The notes: a model not told the origin generated them from the sequence alone. A stretch of DNA of 64,000 bases from Amycolatopsis sp. CA-128772 (GCF_002904295.1 NZ_PPHG01000097.1:227191-291190); one strand, 5' to 3'; counted from the stretch's first letter, positions 15,627 through 23,570 are shown. Numbers and translations are program-made.

Positions 15627-16466
15627 ATGGACGAAGAAACCAAGCTCAGCCGCAAGACGGTGCTGAAGGCCGCGCTCGCCGCGGGCGTCGCCGCGCCGGT
15701 CGCCCTGATCGGTGGCCCCGCGCTCGCCCGCACGAACGCCGCCGGCGGCACCGCACCGGAGCTCACGCCGTCGTGCCACGACGGCGACGAACCGACGATC
15801 GAGCAGACCGAGGGGCCGTACTTCAAGCCGAACTCGCCCGAACGGACCAGCCTCGTCACCCCCGGCACCCAGGGCACCCGGCTGACCGTGACCGGCTACG
15901 TCTTCGGGCGTGCCTGCTTGCCCGTCAACCGGGCCCTGCTGGACTTCTGGCAGGCGGACGTCAACGGCGCGTACGACAACACCGGCTACACCTTCCGCGG
16001 CCACCAGTACACCAACGCCCAGGGCGCGTTCACGCTGTCCACGATCGTGCCGGGGCTCTACCCGGGCCGCACCCGGCACATCCACGTGAAGGTCCAGGCC
16101 CCCGGCCGGCCGATCCTGACCACGCAGCTCTACTTCCCGAACGAGCCGCGCAACAACACCGACACGATCTTCGACGCGCGGCTGCTGATGACCGTGCGGG
16201 ACAACGGCTCCGCGAAGGAAGCCGCGTTCGACTTCGTGCTCGACGTGCCGCAGACGCCGACGTCGACGTCGAACCCGCCGACGTCGAGCACCACCGGCGG
16301 GCCGACCTCGACGCCGCCCGGGGACACGTCCTGGGCGGCGGGCACCGCCTACGCGGCGGGCGCCCGGGTCACCTACGGCGGCCGGGCCTACGTCTGCCTG
16401 CAGGCCCACACCGCCCAGGCCGGCTGGGAACCACCGGCCGTTCCGGCGCTGTGGCGGGCCGCGTGA
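15627..16466 (+). CDS. Secreted intradiol ring-cleavage dioxygenase fused to CBM5/12
   Basis: The ATG at 15627 follows GAGGAG. The N-terminus has a Tat-like SRKTVLK and a hydrophobic stretch, so the enzyme is exported. The dioxygenase domain (about residues 45-215) has the non-haem Fe(III) ligands of catechol/protocatechuate dioxygenases: Tyr in DVNGAYDN, Tyr in PGLYPGR and the His pair in RHIHVKV. After a Ser/Thr/Pro linker a CBM5/12 module ends the protein (AGTAYAAGARVTYGGRAYVC ... ALWRAA). The same fusion is known from a cellulolytic Streptomyces enzyme (SACTE_2871), where the module binds lignin-like polymer. An extracellular role on lignin-derived catechols is therefore likely. Confidence 0.88.
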   Translation: MDEETKLSRKTVLKAALAAGVAAPVALIGGPALARTNAAGGTAPELTPSCHDGDEPTIEQTEGPYFKPNSPERTSLVTPGTQGTRLTVTGYVFGRACLPVNRALLDFWQADVNGAYDNTGYTFRGHQYTNAQGAFTLSTIVPGLYPGRTRHIHVKVQAPGRPILTTQLYFPNEPRNNTDTIFDARLLMTVRDNGSAKEAAFDFVLDVPQTPTSTSNPPTSSTTGGPTSTPPGDTSWAAGTAYAAGARVTYGGRAYVCLQAHTAQAGWEPPAVPALWRAA

Positions 16467-16495
16467 GGCGTTCCGCCTGAGGAGGGAGGGAGAAC

Positions 16496-16528
16496 CGGCA
16501 GGCCCCGGCCGCATCCCGGGGCCTGCCG
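16496..16528. terminator. Hairpin terminator after the dioxygenase
   Basis: A 13-bp perfect stem (16496-16508 with 16516-16528) closes a 7-base loop between the dioxygenase stop and the thioesterase start. Confidence 0.8.
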
Positions 16529-16593
16529 TCCCGCCCCCACACTGCGCACGTTAGGGGTCGACGCGGGCGGGGGCGGCCTGCCAGATTGGGGCC

Positions 16594-17349
16594 ATGACGA
16601 CTTCCCTCGACGCTTCGCAGTGGGTCCGGCGCTTCCACCCGGCGCCGTCGGCCGCTGCGCGGCTCGTGTGTTTCCCGCACGCCGGGGGAGCGGCGAGCTA
16701 CTTCCACCCGGTTTCGGCGGCGCTGGCGCCCGCGGTCGAGGTGCTGGCCGTGCAGTACCCGGGCCGCCAGGACCGGCACACCGAAGCCCCCGTGGACGAC
16801 CTGTTCGTGCTCGCCGACCAGGTGGCGGACGTCCTCGCCGGGGAGACCACCGGCCCGGTGGCGTTCTTCGGCCACAGCATGGGCGCCAGCCTGGCCTTCG
16901 AGGTCGCGCGCCGGCTCGAGGCGCGGGGCACGCGGCTGCTCGCCCTGTTCGTCTCCGGCCGCCGGGCGCCGTCGACGGTCCGCGACGAGCGGATCCACGA
17001 AAAGGGCGACGAAGCGCTGCTGGCCGAGGTCAAGCGGCTGGGCGGCACGGACACGTCGGTGCTGGACGACGAAGACATCCGCGACATGGTGCTCCCCGCG
17101 CTGCGCAGCGACTACAAGGCGGCGGAGCTCTACCACTACCGCCCCGGCCCGGACGTCAGCTGCCCGATCGTGGCGCTGATCGGCGACAGCGACCCGAAGG
17201 TCACCGAGGAAGAGACGCGCCCGTGGGCGGAGCGCACGTCCGGGGAGTTCGAGCTGAAGACGTACCCGGGTGGCCACTTCTACCTCAACGACCACGCCGG
17301 AGCGGTTACCCGGCTGATCGGCGACCGGCTCGCCGGCCTCGCCCGCTGA
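16594..17349 (+). CDS. Type II thioesterase (alpha/beta hydrolase)
   Basis: The protein is 251 residues, the normal length for editing thioesterases of polyketide and nonribosomal peptide assembly lines. It begins with the family hallmark LVCFPHAGGAASYF. The nucleophile Ser is in the elbow GHSMG, a Asp is in IGDSDPK and the His in YPGGHFYL. These enzymes remove misprimed acyl groups from carrier proteins. No PKS or NRPS gene lies in the window, so this copy is an orphan that may serve a distant cluster. Strong hairpins bound it on both sides, indicating a single-gene transcript. Confidence 0.88.
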   Translation: MTTSLDASQWVRRFHPAPSAAARLVCFPHAGGAASYFHPVSAALAPAVEVLAVQYPGRQDRHTEAPVDDLFVLADQVADVLAGETTGPVAFFGHSMGASLAFEVARRLEARGTRLLALFVSGRRAPSTVRDERIHEKGDEALLAEVKRLGGTDTSVLDDEDIRDMVLPALRSDYKAAELYHYRPGPDVSCPIVALIGDSDPKVTEEETRPWAERTSGEFELKTYPGGHFYLNDHAGAVTRLIGDRLAGLAR

Positions 17350-17352
17350 GCA

Positions 17353-17391
17353 ACGGGCGGGGTGCGCCGCGATCCGGCGCACCCCGCCCGT
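17353..17391. terminator. Bidirectional hairpin terminator, thioesterase/chitinase
   Basis: A 17-bp perfect stem (17353-17369 with 17375-17391) and 5-base loop sit between the convergent thioesterase and GH19 genes and could stop transcription from both sides. Confidence 0.9.
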
Positions 17392-17414
17392 CAGCAGGTC
17401 AGTGAGTCAGCAGG

Positions 17415-18668
17415 TCAGCAGTAGAGGTTGGCGCCGGGGTCGACGCCGAGGATCGAGCTGATCTGGCGGTACTTCGAGACGCGGCTCTCGACCTGCGCCG
17501 GGTTGCCGCCGTTGCACTCGATCGAGCCGTTGATGCTGCGGATGGTCTCGCCGAAGCCGCGGCCGTTGACCATGGCGTTGTGCGGGGTCATCGTGCCGGG
17601 GCCGCTCTGGGTGTTCCAGTACCAGAGCCCGGTCTTCCACGCGACGGCCGAGTTCTGCTCGACCTGCCACGGGTTGCCGAGCAGGTCGATGCCGAGCGCG
17701 TCACCGGCGGCCTTGTAGTTGAAGTTCCAGCTCAGCTGGATCGGGCCGCGGCCGTAGTAGGCGGCCTGTCCGGCGGGGCAGCCGTAGGACTGGTTCCAGT
17801 CGCAGTAGTGCGGGTAGTTGGCGGTGTTCTGCTCGACGATGTAGACGAGCCCGCCGGTTTCGTGGTCGACGTTCGCGAGGAAAGCGGCGGCTTCCTGCTT
17901 CTTGACCGTGTCGCTGCCGGTGGTGGCGAAGCCGGGGTACGCGGACAGGGCCGCGGTCAGGCCGCTGTAGGTGTAGAAGGAGTTCCGGCCCGGGAAGATC
18001 TGGTTGAACTGCCCTTCGCTGACCACGAACGCGCCGGGGTTACCGGGGTTGCCGGGGTCGGTGCCGCCGCCGCAGCTGTAGGGCTCCCAGTACCAGGTGC
18101 TGATGACCGGGTCGTAGCCCGGATTGGCGTTCTTGGCGCGGTAGTAGCCACCGTTGGTGTAGCGGACGACGGCGCCGACGTCGTACCACTGGCCGGCGAC
18201 CCAGTTCGGGTAGCTGCAGGTGCCGGGGTCGGTGCCGCCACCGCAGCTGTAGGGCTCCCAGTACCAGGTGCTGATGACCGGGTCGTAGCCCGGATTGGCG
18301 TTCTTGGCGCGGTAGTAGCCACCGTTGGTGTAGCGGACGACGGCGCCGACGTCGTACCACTGGCCGGCGACCCAGTTCGGGTAGCTGCAGGTGCCGGGGT
18401 CGGTGCCGCCACCGCAGCTGTAGGGCTCCCAGTACCAGGTGCTGATGACCGGGTCGTAGCCCGGATTGGCGTTCTTGGCGCGGTAGTAGCCACCGTTGGT
18501 GTAGCGGACGACGGCACCGACGTCGTACCACTGGCCGGCCACCCAGTTCGGCGCGCTGCACGCGGCGGCGGCCGCCTGCGGCGCGTGCCCGGTGGCGGCG
18601 GGCACGCCGAAAACGAGCCCGGCAACGGCGGCGACAGCGGACAGGACCGCGACAAGACGTCTTCTCAA
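17415..18668 (-). CDS. Secreted GH19 chitinase with three CBM5/12 modules
   Basis: The TTG at 18668 is my preferred start, with GGAG upstream; it puts a signal peptide directly at the N-terminus (RRRLVAVLSAVAAVAGLVF, cleaved near AAAAA). A longer TTG start at 18770 would add 34 residues and push the signal inward. Three CBM5/12 chitin-binding modules follow, each 57 residues with Cys-x-x-P-N-W at the start and WYWEPYSC at the end, and almost identical. The C-terminal GH19 domain has the catalytic Glu in VDHETGG and the YYGRGPIQLSWNFNY motif. It hydrolyses chitin outside the cell. A DasR-type dre and a CRP-like site lie upstream. Confidence 0.9.
   Translation of the reverse strand: MRRRLVAVLSAVAAVAGLVFGVPAATGHAPQAAAAACSAPNWVAGQWYDVGAVVRYTNGGYYRAKNANPGYDPVISTWYWEPYSCGGGTDPGTCSYPNWVAGQWYDVGAVVRYTNGGYYRAKNANPGYDPVISTWYWEPYSCGGGTDPGTCSYPNWVAGQWYDVGAVVRYTNGGYYRAKNANPGYDPVISTWYWEPYSCGGGTDPGNPGNPGAFVVSEGQFNQIFPGRNSFYTYSGLTAALSAYPGFATTGSDTVKKQEAAAFLANVDHETGGLVYIVEQNTANYPHYCDWNQSYGCPAGQAAYYGRGPIQLSWNFNYKAAGDALGIDLLGNPWQVEQNSAVAWKTGLWYWNTQSGPGTMTPHNAMVNGRGFGETIRSINGSIECNGGNPAQVESRVSKYRQISSILGVDPGANLYC
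18061..18562. repeat. 171-bp tandem DNA repeat encoding the three CBMs
   Basis: Three copies of a 171-bp unit (phase points 18061, 18232, 18403) encode the chitinase CBM modules. They are nearly identical in nucleotide sequence including synonymous positions. Only the copy nearest the signal peptide shows several differences. This implies recent duplication or gene conversion. Confidence 0.9.
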
Positions 18669-18763
18669 GACTGGCTCACTCCTTCGGCCACGACGGGGTT
18701 CCGGGCGCGCGAGGCGGAAGCCCGGTGTCGGGGTTGGGGGGTGCTCATCCGGCCGAGACGAAC

Positions 18764-18777
18764 GTGACAACGGTCAC
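18764..18777. promoter_or_regulatory. CRP-like site in chitinase promoter
   Basis: GTGACAACGGTCAC matches GTGA-N6-TCAC, the core of CRP/GlxR-type cAMP receptor protein sites. It is 8 bases from the dre-like element. Sequence match only. Confidence 0.45.
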
Positions 18778-18785
18778 TAGAGCAG

Positions 18786-18801
18786 ATTGGTCTAGTCCAG
18801 T
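18786..18801. promoter_or_regulatory. DasR-responsive element (dre) upstream of chitinase
   Basis: Read on the minus strand, ACTGGACTAGACCAAT matches 14 of 16 positions of the Streptomyces dre consensus ACTGGTCTAGACCACT. It lies about 118 bases before the chitinase start. DasR releases such sites when amino-sugar phosphates accumulate, so chitin breakdown products would induce the gene. The rest of the gap, 18802-19034, shows no gene. Confidence 0.75.
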
Positions 18802-19034
18802 CAAGAACGCCGGGGGTCGCGGGCAACGGTTCTGCGCGATCGTCCCTCGGGGTCGTGGCGCGGGTTTGCGGGGGAACGGCGGGGGAAGTCGACCGGGTTT
18901 GCGCCGGCGTGGCCGCCGGTCGGGTTCCGGTGCCCGCCGTCCGGGCGGCCGTCGTTCGGTTGCCCGGCAGGCGAAGTCCCGTTCCGCGGGGCGGGCGACA
19001 CAGCGCGGGAGCAGCCGCGTGGCCCGCCGGCCCG

Positions 19035-19283
19035 TCACCGCGCCTGCGGAATCCGCACCTGCGCGGCCGGCGCGAGGAGCAGGATGCGCTGCAGCCTTGC
19101 CCGGCCCAGCCGGTGGAGCATCTCCCCGAGCTCCTCCGGCGCGATGCTCCCTTCGAGGTCGAGCCGCGTCGTCCGGACGACGCGATCGATCTCCGAGGCG
19201 GGGAGCCGCCCCGCGAACTCCCCGGCCAGCCACACCCCGACCTCGTCCACGACGTCGTCCGCCCGGTGGCTCCGTACGGTCAT
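19035..19283 (-). CDS. Small three-helix-bundle dimerisation-domain protein
   Basis: The ATG at 19283 follows GAGGAGA, and the product has 82 residues. It is predicted all-helical and acidic-amphipathic (ADDVVDEVGVWLAGEFAGRLP, then EIDRVVRTTRLDLEGS and PEELGEMLHRLGRARL). This matches a small actinobacterial family described as a three-helix bundle dimerisation domain, which occurs alone or at the ends of larger proteins and has no known enzyme activity. It diverges from the zinc-finger gene at 19597 across a 313-bp gap that holds an inverted repeat. The function is unknown. Confidence 0.65.
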   Translation of the reverse strand: MTVRSHRADDVVDEVGVWLAGEFAGRLPASEIDRVVRTTRLDLEGSIAPEELGEMLHRLGRARLQRILLLAPAAQVRIPQAR

Positions 19284-19433
19284 CGCTCTCCTCGTTTCGG
19301 ATCGCCTTGTTGCCCAGGTCGAAGCCGGGAAATCCCGGTCCGACGCCAGTCCGACGAGCGAGCCGGGGAGCCATGACGCCGAATCGGCGAAGTTCGTGGC
19401 ACAAAAGCTTTGGGTGATCGAACCGGTGAGTTC

Positions 19434-19452
19434 AGTGACGGCCGACGTCACT
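19434..19452. promoter_or_regulatory. Inverted repeat between two small divergent genes
   Basis: AGTGACG-GCCGA-CGTCACT is a perfect 7-bp inverted repeat in the 19284-19596 intergenic region. It is a candidate operator serving one or both divergent small genes. Nothing else was recognised in this gap. Confidence 0.4.
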
Positions 19453-19596
19453 CACATGGGCTGTCCGCCGCCCGAAGTTGTCGGCCGTTCGGGTAGAAAT
19501 CCGCGGAACCCGCCCGGTGGCGCGTCCGGCTCAGGACCCTGGAGGCGTCCGACAGAGCGGGCGTTCCACGCGGGACGCGGAACGGAGACGCGATCC

Positions 19597-19773
19597 ATGG
19601 GCCGGTACGACCGGACCGACCTCGGGGCGTACAGCCTGGGGTTGCTCGACGCGGCCGAGACGGCCCGGGTGGAGCGGCACCTGGCGGCGTGCCCGGACTG
19701 CCGCCAGGAGGTCCGGGAGTTCGAAGCCGTCCGCGGCATGCTGGACCACCTGGTCGACGTCAAGTCCACTTAG
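19597..19773 (+). CDS. Short zf-HC2 (anti-sigma-like) zinc-finger protein
   Basis: This 58-residue protein is essentially one zinc-binding anti-sigma domain: DLGAYSLGLLDAAETARVERHLAACPDCRQEV, with the His-x3-Cys-x2-Cys motif near residues 28-35. Typical members continue into a membrane helix and an extracytoplasmic sensor domain, which are missing here, and no sigma-factor gene is adjacent. It may be a soluble ZAS protein that binds a sigma factor encoded elsewhere, or a truncated remnant. The last 4 bases overlap the convergent Lrp-type gene. A GGAG is about 12 bases upstream of the ATG. Confidence 0.65.
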   Translation: MGRYDRTDLGAYSLGLLDAAETARVERHLAACPDCRQEVREFEAVRGMLDHLVDVKST

Positions 19774-20732
19774 GACAGCCGGGACGCGGCCGCCTTGACG
19801 GTCCGCAGCACCGGCGCCGTCTCCAGGGTCCGGATGGCGTCGAGGGCGCCGAGCCGGTGGGTCAGGTAGTGGTGCAGCGCCGCCGCGTCCGGGCAGAGCG
19901 CCTGCGCCACCAGGTTGGCCGGTCCCGTCGTCGCCGCGACGATCGCCAGCTCCGGGTGCTTCGCCAGCGTCTTCGCCACCCGGTCGAGGTGCGCCGGCGC
20001 CACCGCCATCCACAGCAGCGCCTGCGTCGTCGCCCCTAACAGCGCGGGGTCGATCTCCAGGTCGAAGAACACCGTGCCGCCGGCCTGGAGGTCGGCGAGC
20101 CGGCGCGCGACGGTTGCCGCCGACCAGCCCGTGGCTGCCGCCAGCTCGGCCGGCCCCGTCCGGCCGTCGCGCTGCAGCGCCGCCACCAGCGCGGCGTCGT
20201 CGCCGGTCAGCGGCTTGCCCGGGCCCGCGTGCGCCGGGGTGAGGGCCGCGATCTGTGCCGCGTCGAGGGAGTTCGCGCGCCCGAGCCACGCCGTCGGGCC
20301 GCCGAAGTAGCGGTGCAGCAGCTGGTGCGCCGACACCGCCGTGACGCTCGCCGTGCGCGGGATGTCCCGCAGCAGCAGCGAGTGGTCGCTCGCGGCCGGC
20401 GTCTGCACGTTCACGCAGATCTCCGTGCCGCCGGACATCAGCTTGATCCACGCCGTGTCGGCGCGCCGCGCGAGCGCTTGGGCGAGGTCCTGCGCCGCGT
20501 GCGGGGTCGCGGTCAGGCGGACCATCCACTCGGCCTGCCCGGCGCGCTGCGGGTCCGGCAGGCCGACGACGCGAAGCGACGCCTCCGCGCGAAGCCGCCG
20601 GTAGCGCCGCGCCACCGTCTGGGTCGAGACGCCGAGGACGTCGCCAAGCTTCGTGAACGGCGCCCGCCCGTCGATGTGCAGCGCGTGGATCAGCGCCCGG
20701 TCGACGTCGTCCAGCGTGGTCATATCCCTCAT
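19770..20732 (-). CDS. Lrp/AsnC-family regulator with two HTH domains
   Basis: The start is either ATG 20732 (possibly leaderless) or ATG 20723, as no good ribosome site separates them. The about 320-residue protein is twice the usual Lrp length. An AsnC-type HTH opens it (LDDVDRALIHALHIDGRAPF ... VSTQTVARRYRRLRAE) and a sensor-like domain follows. A second HTH is in the middle (DAALVAALQRDGRTGPAELA ... WSAATVARRLADLQ), with another sensor domain after it. It diverges from an MFS efflux gene 103 bases away and is the obvious regulator of it. A rare TTA leucine codon is at 20037-20039. Confidence 0.82.
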   Translation of the reverse strand: MRDMTTLDDVDRALIHALHIDGRAPFTKLGDVLGVSTQTVARRYRRLRAEASLRVVGLPDPQRAGQAEWMVRLTATPHAAQDLAQALARRADTAWIKLMSGGTEICVNVQTPAASDHSLLLRDIPRTASVTAVSAHQLLHRYFGGPTAWLGRANSLDAAQIAALTPAHAGPGKPLTGDDAALVAALQRDGRTGPAELAAATGWSAATVARRLADLQAGGTVFFDLEIDPALLGATTQALLWMAVAPAHLDRVAKTLAKHPELAIVAATTGPANLVAQALCPDAAALHHYLTHRLGALDAIRTLETAPVLRTVKAAASRLS

Positions 20733-20834
20733 TGAAGCGCAAAGTGTGGAACAAATCTGCTGTCTCAGGCCAGTAGCTGGAACACGTGCCGGTCCGGCAG
20801 CCAGGGTGGGCGCCGACCGGAAGGAGGCACACCC

Positions 20835-22175
20835 GTGCCCACCATGACGCGTGACCGGCGACGCTGGGCCGCACTGGCCGTGCTGCTCGTCGCCGAAGCG
20901 ATGAACCTGCTCGACGCGACGATCGTCCAGGTCGCCGGCCCCGCCATCCACGCCGAGCTGGCGGGTCCGGCGGCGGCCATCCCGTGGTTCAGCGCGGCCT
21001 ACACGCTGCCGTTCGCCGCCTTCCTGATCACCGGCGGCCGGCTCGGCGACATCCTCGGCCGGGCCAGGGTCTTCCGGATCGGCGTGGCGGGCTTCGTGCT
21101 CGCGTCGCTGGCCTGCGCGGCCGCCCCGGCGGCCGGCCTGCTGATCGGGGCGCGCGCGGTACAGGGCGCGGCGGCCGCGTTGATCATCCCGCAGACCATC
21201 GGCCTGATCCGCGCCCTCTTCGACGGCGACGAGCGCGCGAAGGCGCTGGGCACCATCGGGCCGGTGATGGGCCTGTCCGCGGTCACCGGGCCGCTGCTCG
21301 GCAGCCTGCTGACGCAGTCGGTGTCGTGGCGGGCGGCGTTCCTGGTGAACGTCCCGCTCGGCCTCGCGGTGCTCCTCGCCGCGCGGTTCCTGCGCGAGGA
21401 CCGGGCCACCACCCGCCCCCGCCTCGACCTCGCCGGCACCGCGCTGGTGGCGGCCGGCGCCGGACTGCTCGTCTACCCGCTGATCGAGCCGGCGGGGACG
21501 AACTGGGGCCTGCTCGCGGCCGGCGCCGTGCTGCTGGTGGCGTTCGGCTTCCAGCAGCGTCGCGCGGCGGCGCCGCTGGTCGAGCCGAGCCTGTTCGCCC
21601 GCCGCGGGTTCCCGGCCGCGCTGGCCGGGTCGCTGCTGTTCTTCGCGGTGATGACGGGCCTGATGCAGGTCGTGCCGATGCAGCTGCAGCTGGGCCTCGG
21701 CGCCGACGTCCGCACGGCGGGCCTGACGCTGCTGCCGCTCTCGGCCGGCCTCGCGGTGTCGTCGTACGTCGCCGGCGCCCGGCTGGTGCCGAGGTTCGGC
21801 GCCCGCGTGATGTTCGCCGGCCTCGCCCTGCTGACGGCGGGCCTCCTCGCCGCGCTCACCTTCGGAGTGGGCGCGTACCCGTGGGCGCTCGCGCTGTGCG
21901 GGTTCGGGATGGGCGCGTTCACGGTGCCGTTCTTCACGGCGGCCCTGGACCGGGTCCGCCCGCACGAGACGGGCTCGGCCGCCGGGCTGCTCAACGCGGT
22001 CCAGCAGCTCGGCGGCACACTCGGCGTCGCCCTGCTCGGTGGCCTCTACCTGGGCACCGGCACGGCGGCCGCGGCGCTCGGCCTGGGGGCCGCGCTCGCC
22101 GTGGCCGCCGCCGTGGCGGTGGTTCCGCTCACCAGTCGTCGGGGGTCCGGGTCAGCGCCCCGGACGGCTCAGTAG
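20835..22175 (+). CDS. MFS drug-efflux-type transporter (DHA family)
   Basis: The 446-residue protein begins at a GTG 8 bases after AAGGAGG, a strong ribosome site. It has 12-14 predicted membrane helices. Family motifs include the helix 1 motif with Asp (NLLDATIVQVAGPAI), the loop 2-3 motif GGRLGDILGRARVF and motif C in helix 5 (GPVMGLSAVTGPLLGS). These fit proton-coupled efflux of toxic compounds or own metabolites. The gene diverges from the Lrp-like regulator, which probably controls it. Its last bases overlap the convergent 22169-22576 gene by 7 bases. Confidence 0.87.
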   Translation: MPTMTRDRRRWAALAVLLVAEAMNLLDATIVQVAGPAIHAELAGPAAAIPWFSAAYTLPFAAFLITGGRLGDILGRARVFRIGVAGFVLASLACAAAPAAGLLIGARAVQGAAAALIIPQTIGLIRALFDGDERAKALGTIGPVMGLSAVTGPLLGSLLTQSVSWRAAFLVNVPLGLAVLLAARFLREDRATTRPRLDLAGTALVAAGAGLLVYPLIEPAGTNWGLLAAGAVLLVAFGFQQRRAAAPLVEPSLFARRGFPAALAGSLLFFAVMTGLMQVVPMQLQLGLGADVRTAGLTLLPLSAGLAVSSYVAGARLVPRFGARVMFAGLALLTAGLLAALTFGVGAYPWALALCGFGMGAFTVPFFTAALDRVRPHETGSAAGLLNAVQQLGGTLGVALLGGLYLGTGTAAAALGLGAALAVAAAVAVVPLTSRRGSGSAPRTAQ

Positions 22176-22576
22176 TCGTCGCGGCCGGTGAACTGCTGTT
22201 CCAGCAGCTCGGCCGCGCCCGCGACCAGCTCGAGGGGGTCGATGAACTCGTTGATGTCGAGGTTGATCAGCGGCAGCGAGTGGCGGAGCACGACGTGCTC
22301 GCCCATCACCGCGATCCCGCCGACCACGATCGCCTCGCCGACCTCGGTCAGCACCTCGAGGAGGTCGACCTCCTCGTGCCGGGCGAACGGCGTGGCGATC
22401 TGGACCCAGTCCTCGCGCTGGTCGAGGATTTCGCGGGCGATCACGACGATCTGCGCCCGCTGCTCGGTGTCGGGATCGTCGCCGAACACCAGGCGGATGC
22501 GCAGCTCGTCGGGCTCGTCGCGCACCACCCGGTACGACTGCCTGATGTAAGCGACCAGATCGCCCCACTCCGCCAC
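22169..22576 (-). CDS. Small acidic conserved protein, YbjN/chaperone-like fold suspected
   Basis: The GTG at 22576 has GGAG 6 bases upstream, and the product is 135 residues. It alternates strands and helices and is acidic (pattern AEWGDLVAYIRQSY, LRIRLVFGDD, QIVVIAREIL, GEAIVVGGIAVMGEHVVLRHSLPL, FIDPLELVAGAAELLEQQF). I do not recognise a named function. The layout of a short strand-rich domain and a final long helix is reminiscent of YbjN or type III chaperone-like proteins common in actinobacteria, but this is only a resemblance. It lies 44 bases downstream of the aldo/keto reductase gene on the same strand and may be cotranscribed. Confidence 0.6.
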   Translation of the reverse strand: MAEWGDLVAYIRQSYRVVRDEPDELRIRLVFGDDPDTEQRAQIVVIAREILDQREDWVQIATPFARHEEVDLLEVLTEVGEAIVVGGIAVMGEHVVLRHSLPLINLDINEFIDPLELVAGAAELLEQQFTGRDDY

Positions 22577-22620
22577 GCTCGACTCCGTCCTCGTGCCTGT
22601 CCGAGCGCTCAGCGTAGCGA

Positions 22621-23490
22621 TCAGGCGGCGCCGATCCGGTCGAGATCCGCGAGAACGTCCGCGGGCAGGTCGAGCTCGGCGGCGGCGAGGTTCTCGCGCA
22701 GGTGCGCCGGCGACGACGTACCGGGGATCAGCAGCATCGACGGCGACCGCTGCAGCAGCCAGGCCAGCGCGACCTGCATCGGCGTGGCGCCGAGCCGGGC
22801 GGCGCAGTCGTCGAGCAGCCCCGACTGCAGCGGGCTGAACCCGCCGAGCGGGAAGTACGGCACGAAGGCGATCCCTTCGGCGGCGCACTTGTCCACCAGG
22901 TCGTCGCTTTCCCGATGGGCCAGGTTGTACTGGTTCTGCACGCACACCACCGGCGCGATCGACTTCGCTTCGTCGAGCTGCTCCGCGGTCACGTGGCTGA
23001 CGCCGAGGTGCCGGATGAGCCCCTGCTCCCGCAGGTCCGCGAGCACCCCGAACGGTTCGGCGAGCGACATCGCCACGGGGTAGCCACCGGTGGCGTCGCT
23101 GAGCCGCAGGTTGACGACGTCGAGCGCGTCGACACCGAGGTTCCGCAGGTTGTCGTGCACGGCCTGGGTCAGCTCCTCGGCCGACAGCGCGGCCGGCCAC
23201 CCCTTGTCTTCACTGCGCCGCGCCCCCACCTTCGTCACGATGACGAGCGGCTCGGGGTAGGGGTGCAGGGCCTCCTTGATCACCGCGTTCACGGTGTGCG
23301 GACCGTAGTAGTCGCTGGTGTCGATGTGGGTGACACCCCGTTCGACGGCCTCCCGCAACACGGCAACGGCGGCATCGTGATCCCGAGGCGGCCCCCACAC
23401 CCCGGGACCGGCCAGCTGCATGGCGCCGTAACCCATCCGCGTCACGGGGAGTTCGCCGCCGAGGGAGTACGTGCCGCCGAGGTTCGCCAT
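22621..23490 (-). CDS. Aldo/keto reductase
   Basis: The ATG at 23490 follows AGGAGC, and the product is 289 residues, normal for the family. The TIM-barrel signature residues are present: Asp and Tyr of the catalytic tetrad in HIDTSDYYGPHTVN, Lys in VIVTKVGA, and the His strand in IRHLGVSHVT. The C-terminal NADPH-binding segment shows IPGTSSPAHLRENL. It reduces aldehydes or ketones with NADPH, with unknown substrate. It belongs to the group annotated as oxidoreductases of the pyridoxal-reductase type. No regulator is adjacent. Confidence 0.88.
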   Translation of the reverse strand: MANLGGTYSLGGELPVTRMGYGAMQLAGPGVWGPPRDHDAAVAVLREAVERGVTHIDTSDYYGPHTVNAVIKEALHPYPEPLVIVTKVGARRSEDKGWPAALSAEELTQAVHDNLRNLGVDALDVVNLRLSDATGGYPVAMSLAEPFGVLADLREQGLIRHLGVSHVTAEQLDEAKSIAPVVCVQNQYNLAHRESDDLVDKCAAEGIAFVPYFPLGGFSPLQSGLLDDCAARLGATPMQVALAWLLQRSPSMLLIPGTSSPAHLRENLAAAELDLPADVLADLDRIGAA

Positions 23491-23570
23491 GCTGCTCCTT
23501 GTATCGGGGTGCCTGCCCGGAAGTCTAGGAGCGGCAGGCGAGGCATCGCAGCCCGAGCACGATGGTGGCT

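Noticed and set aside
18061..18562. Possible assembly artefact in the chitinase repeat
   Set aside because: The three units are not fully identical, the frame stays open and triple CBM5/12 chains are plausible; kept as real with a check suggested.
20733..20834. Lrp operator in the Lrp/MFS gap from two TGGAACA copies
   Set aside because: Only two short direct copies with no symmetry; too weak to list.
19770..21965. Extended minus-strand frame that would make a 731-residue Lrp protein
   Set aside because: The upstream part is antisense to the MFS transporter, which has a strong ribosome site and clear helices; the Lrp start is near 20732.
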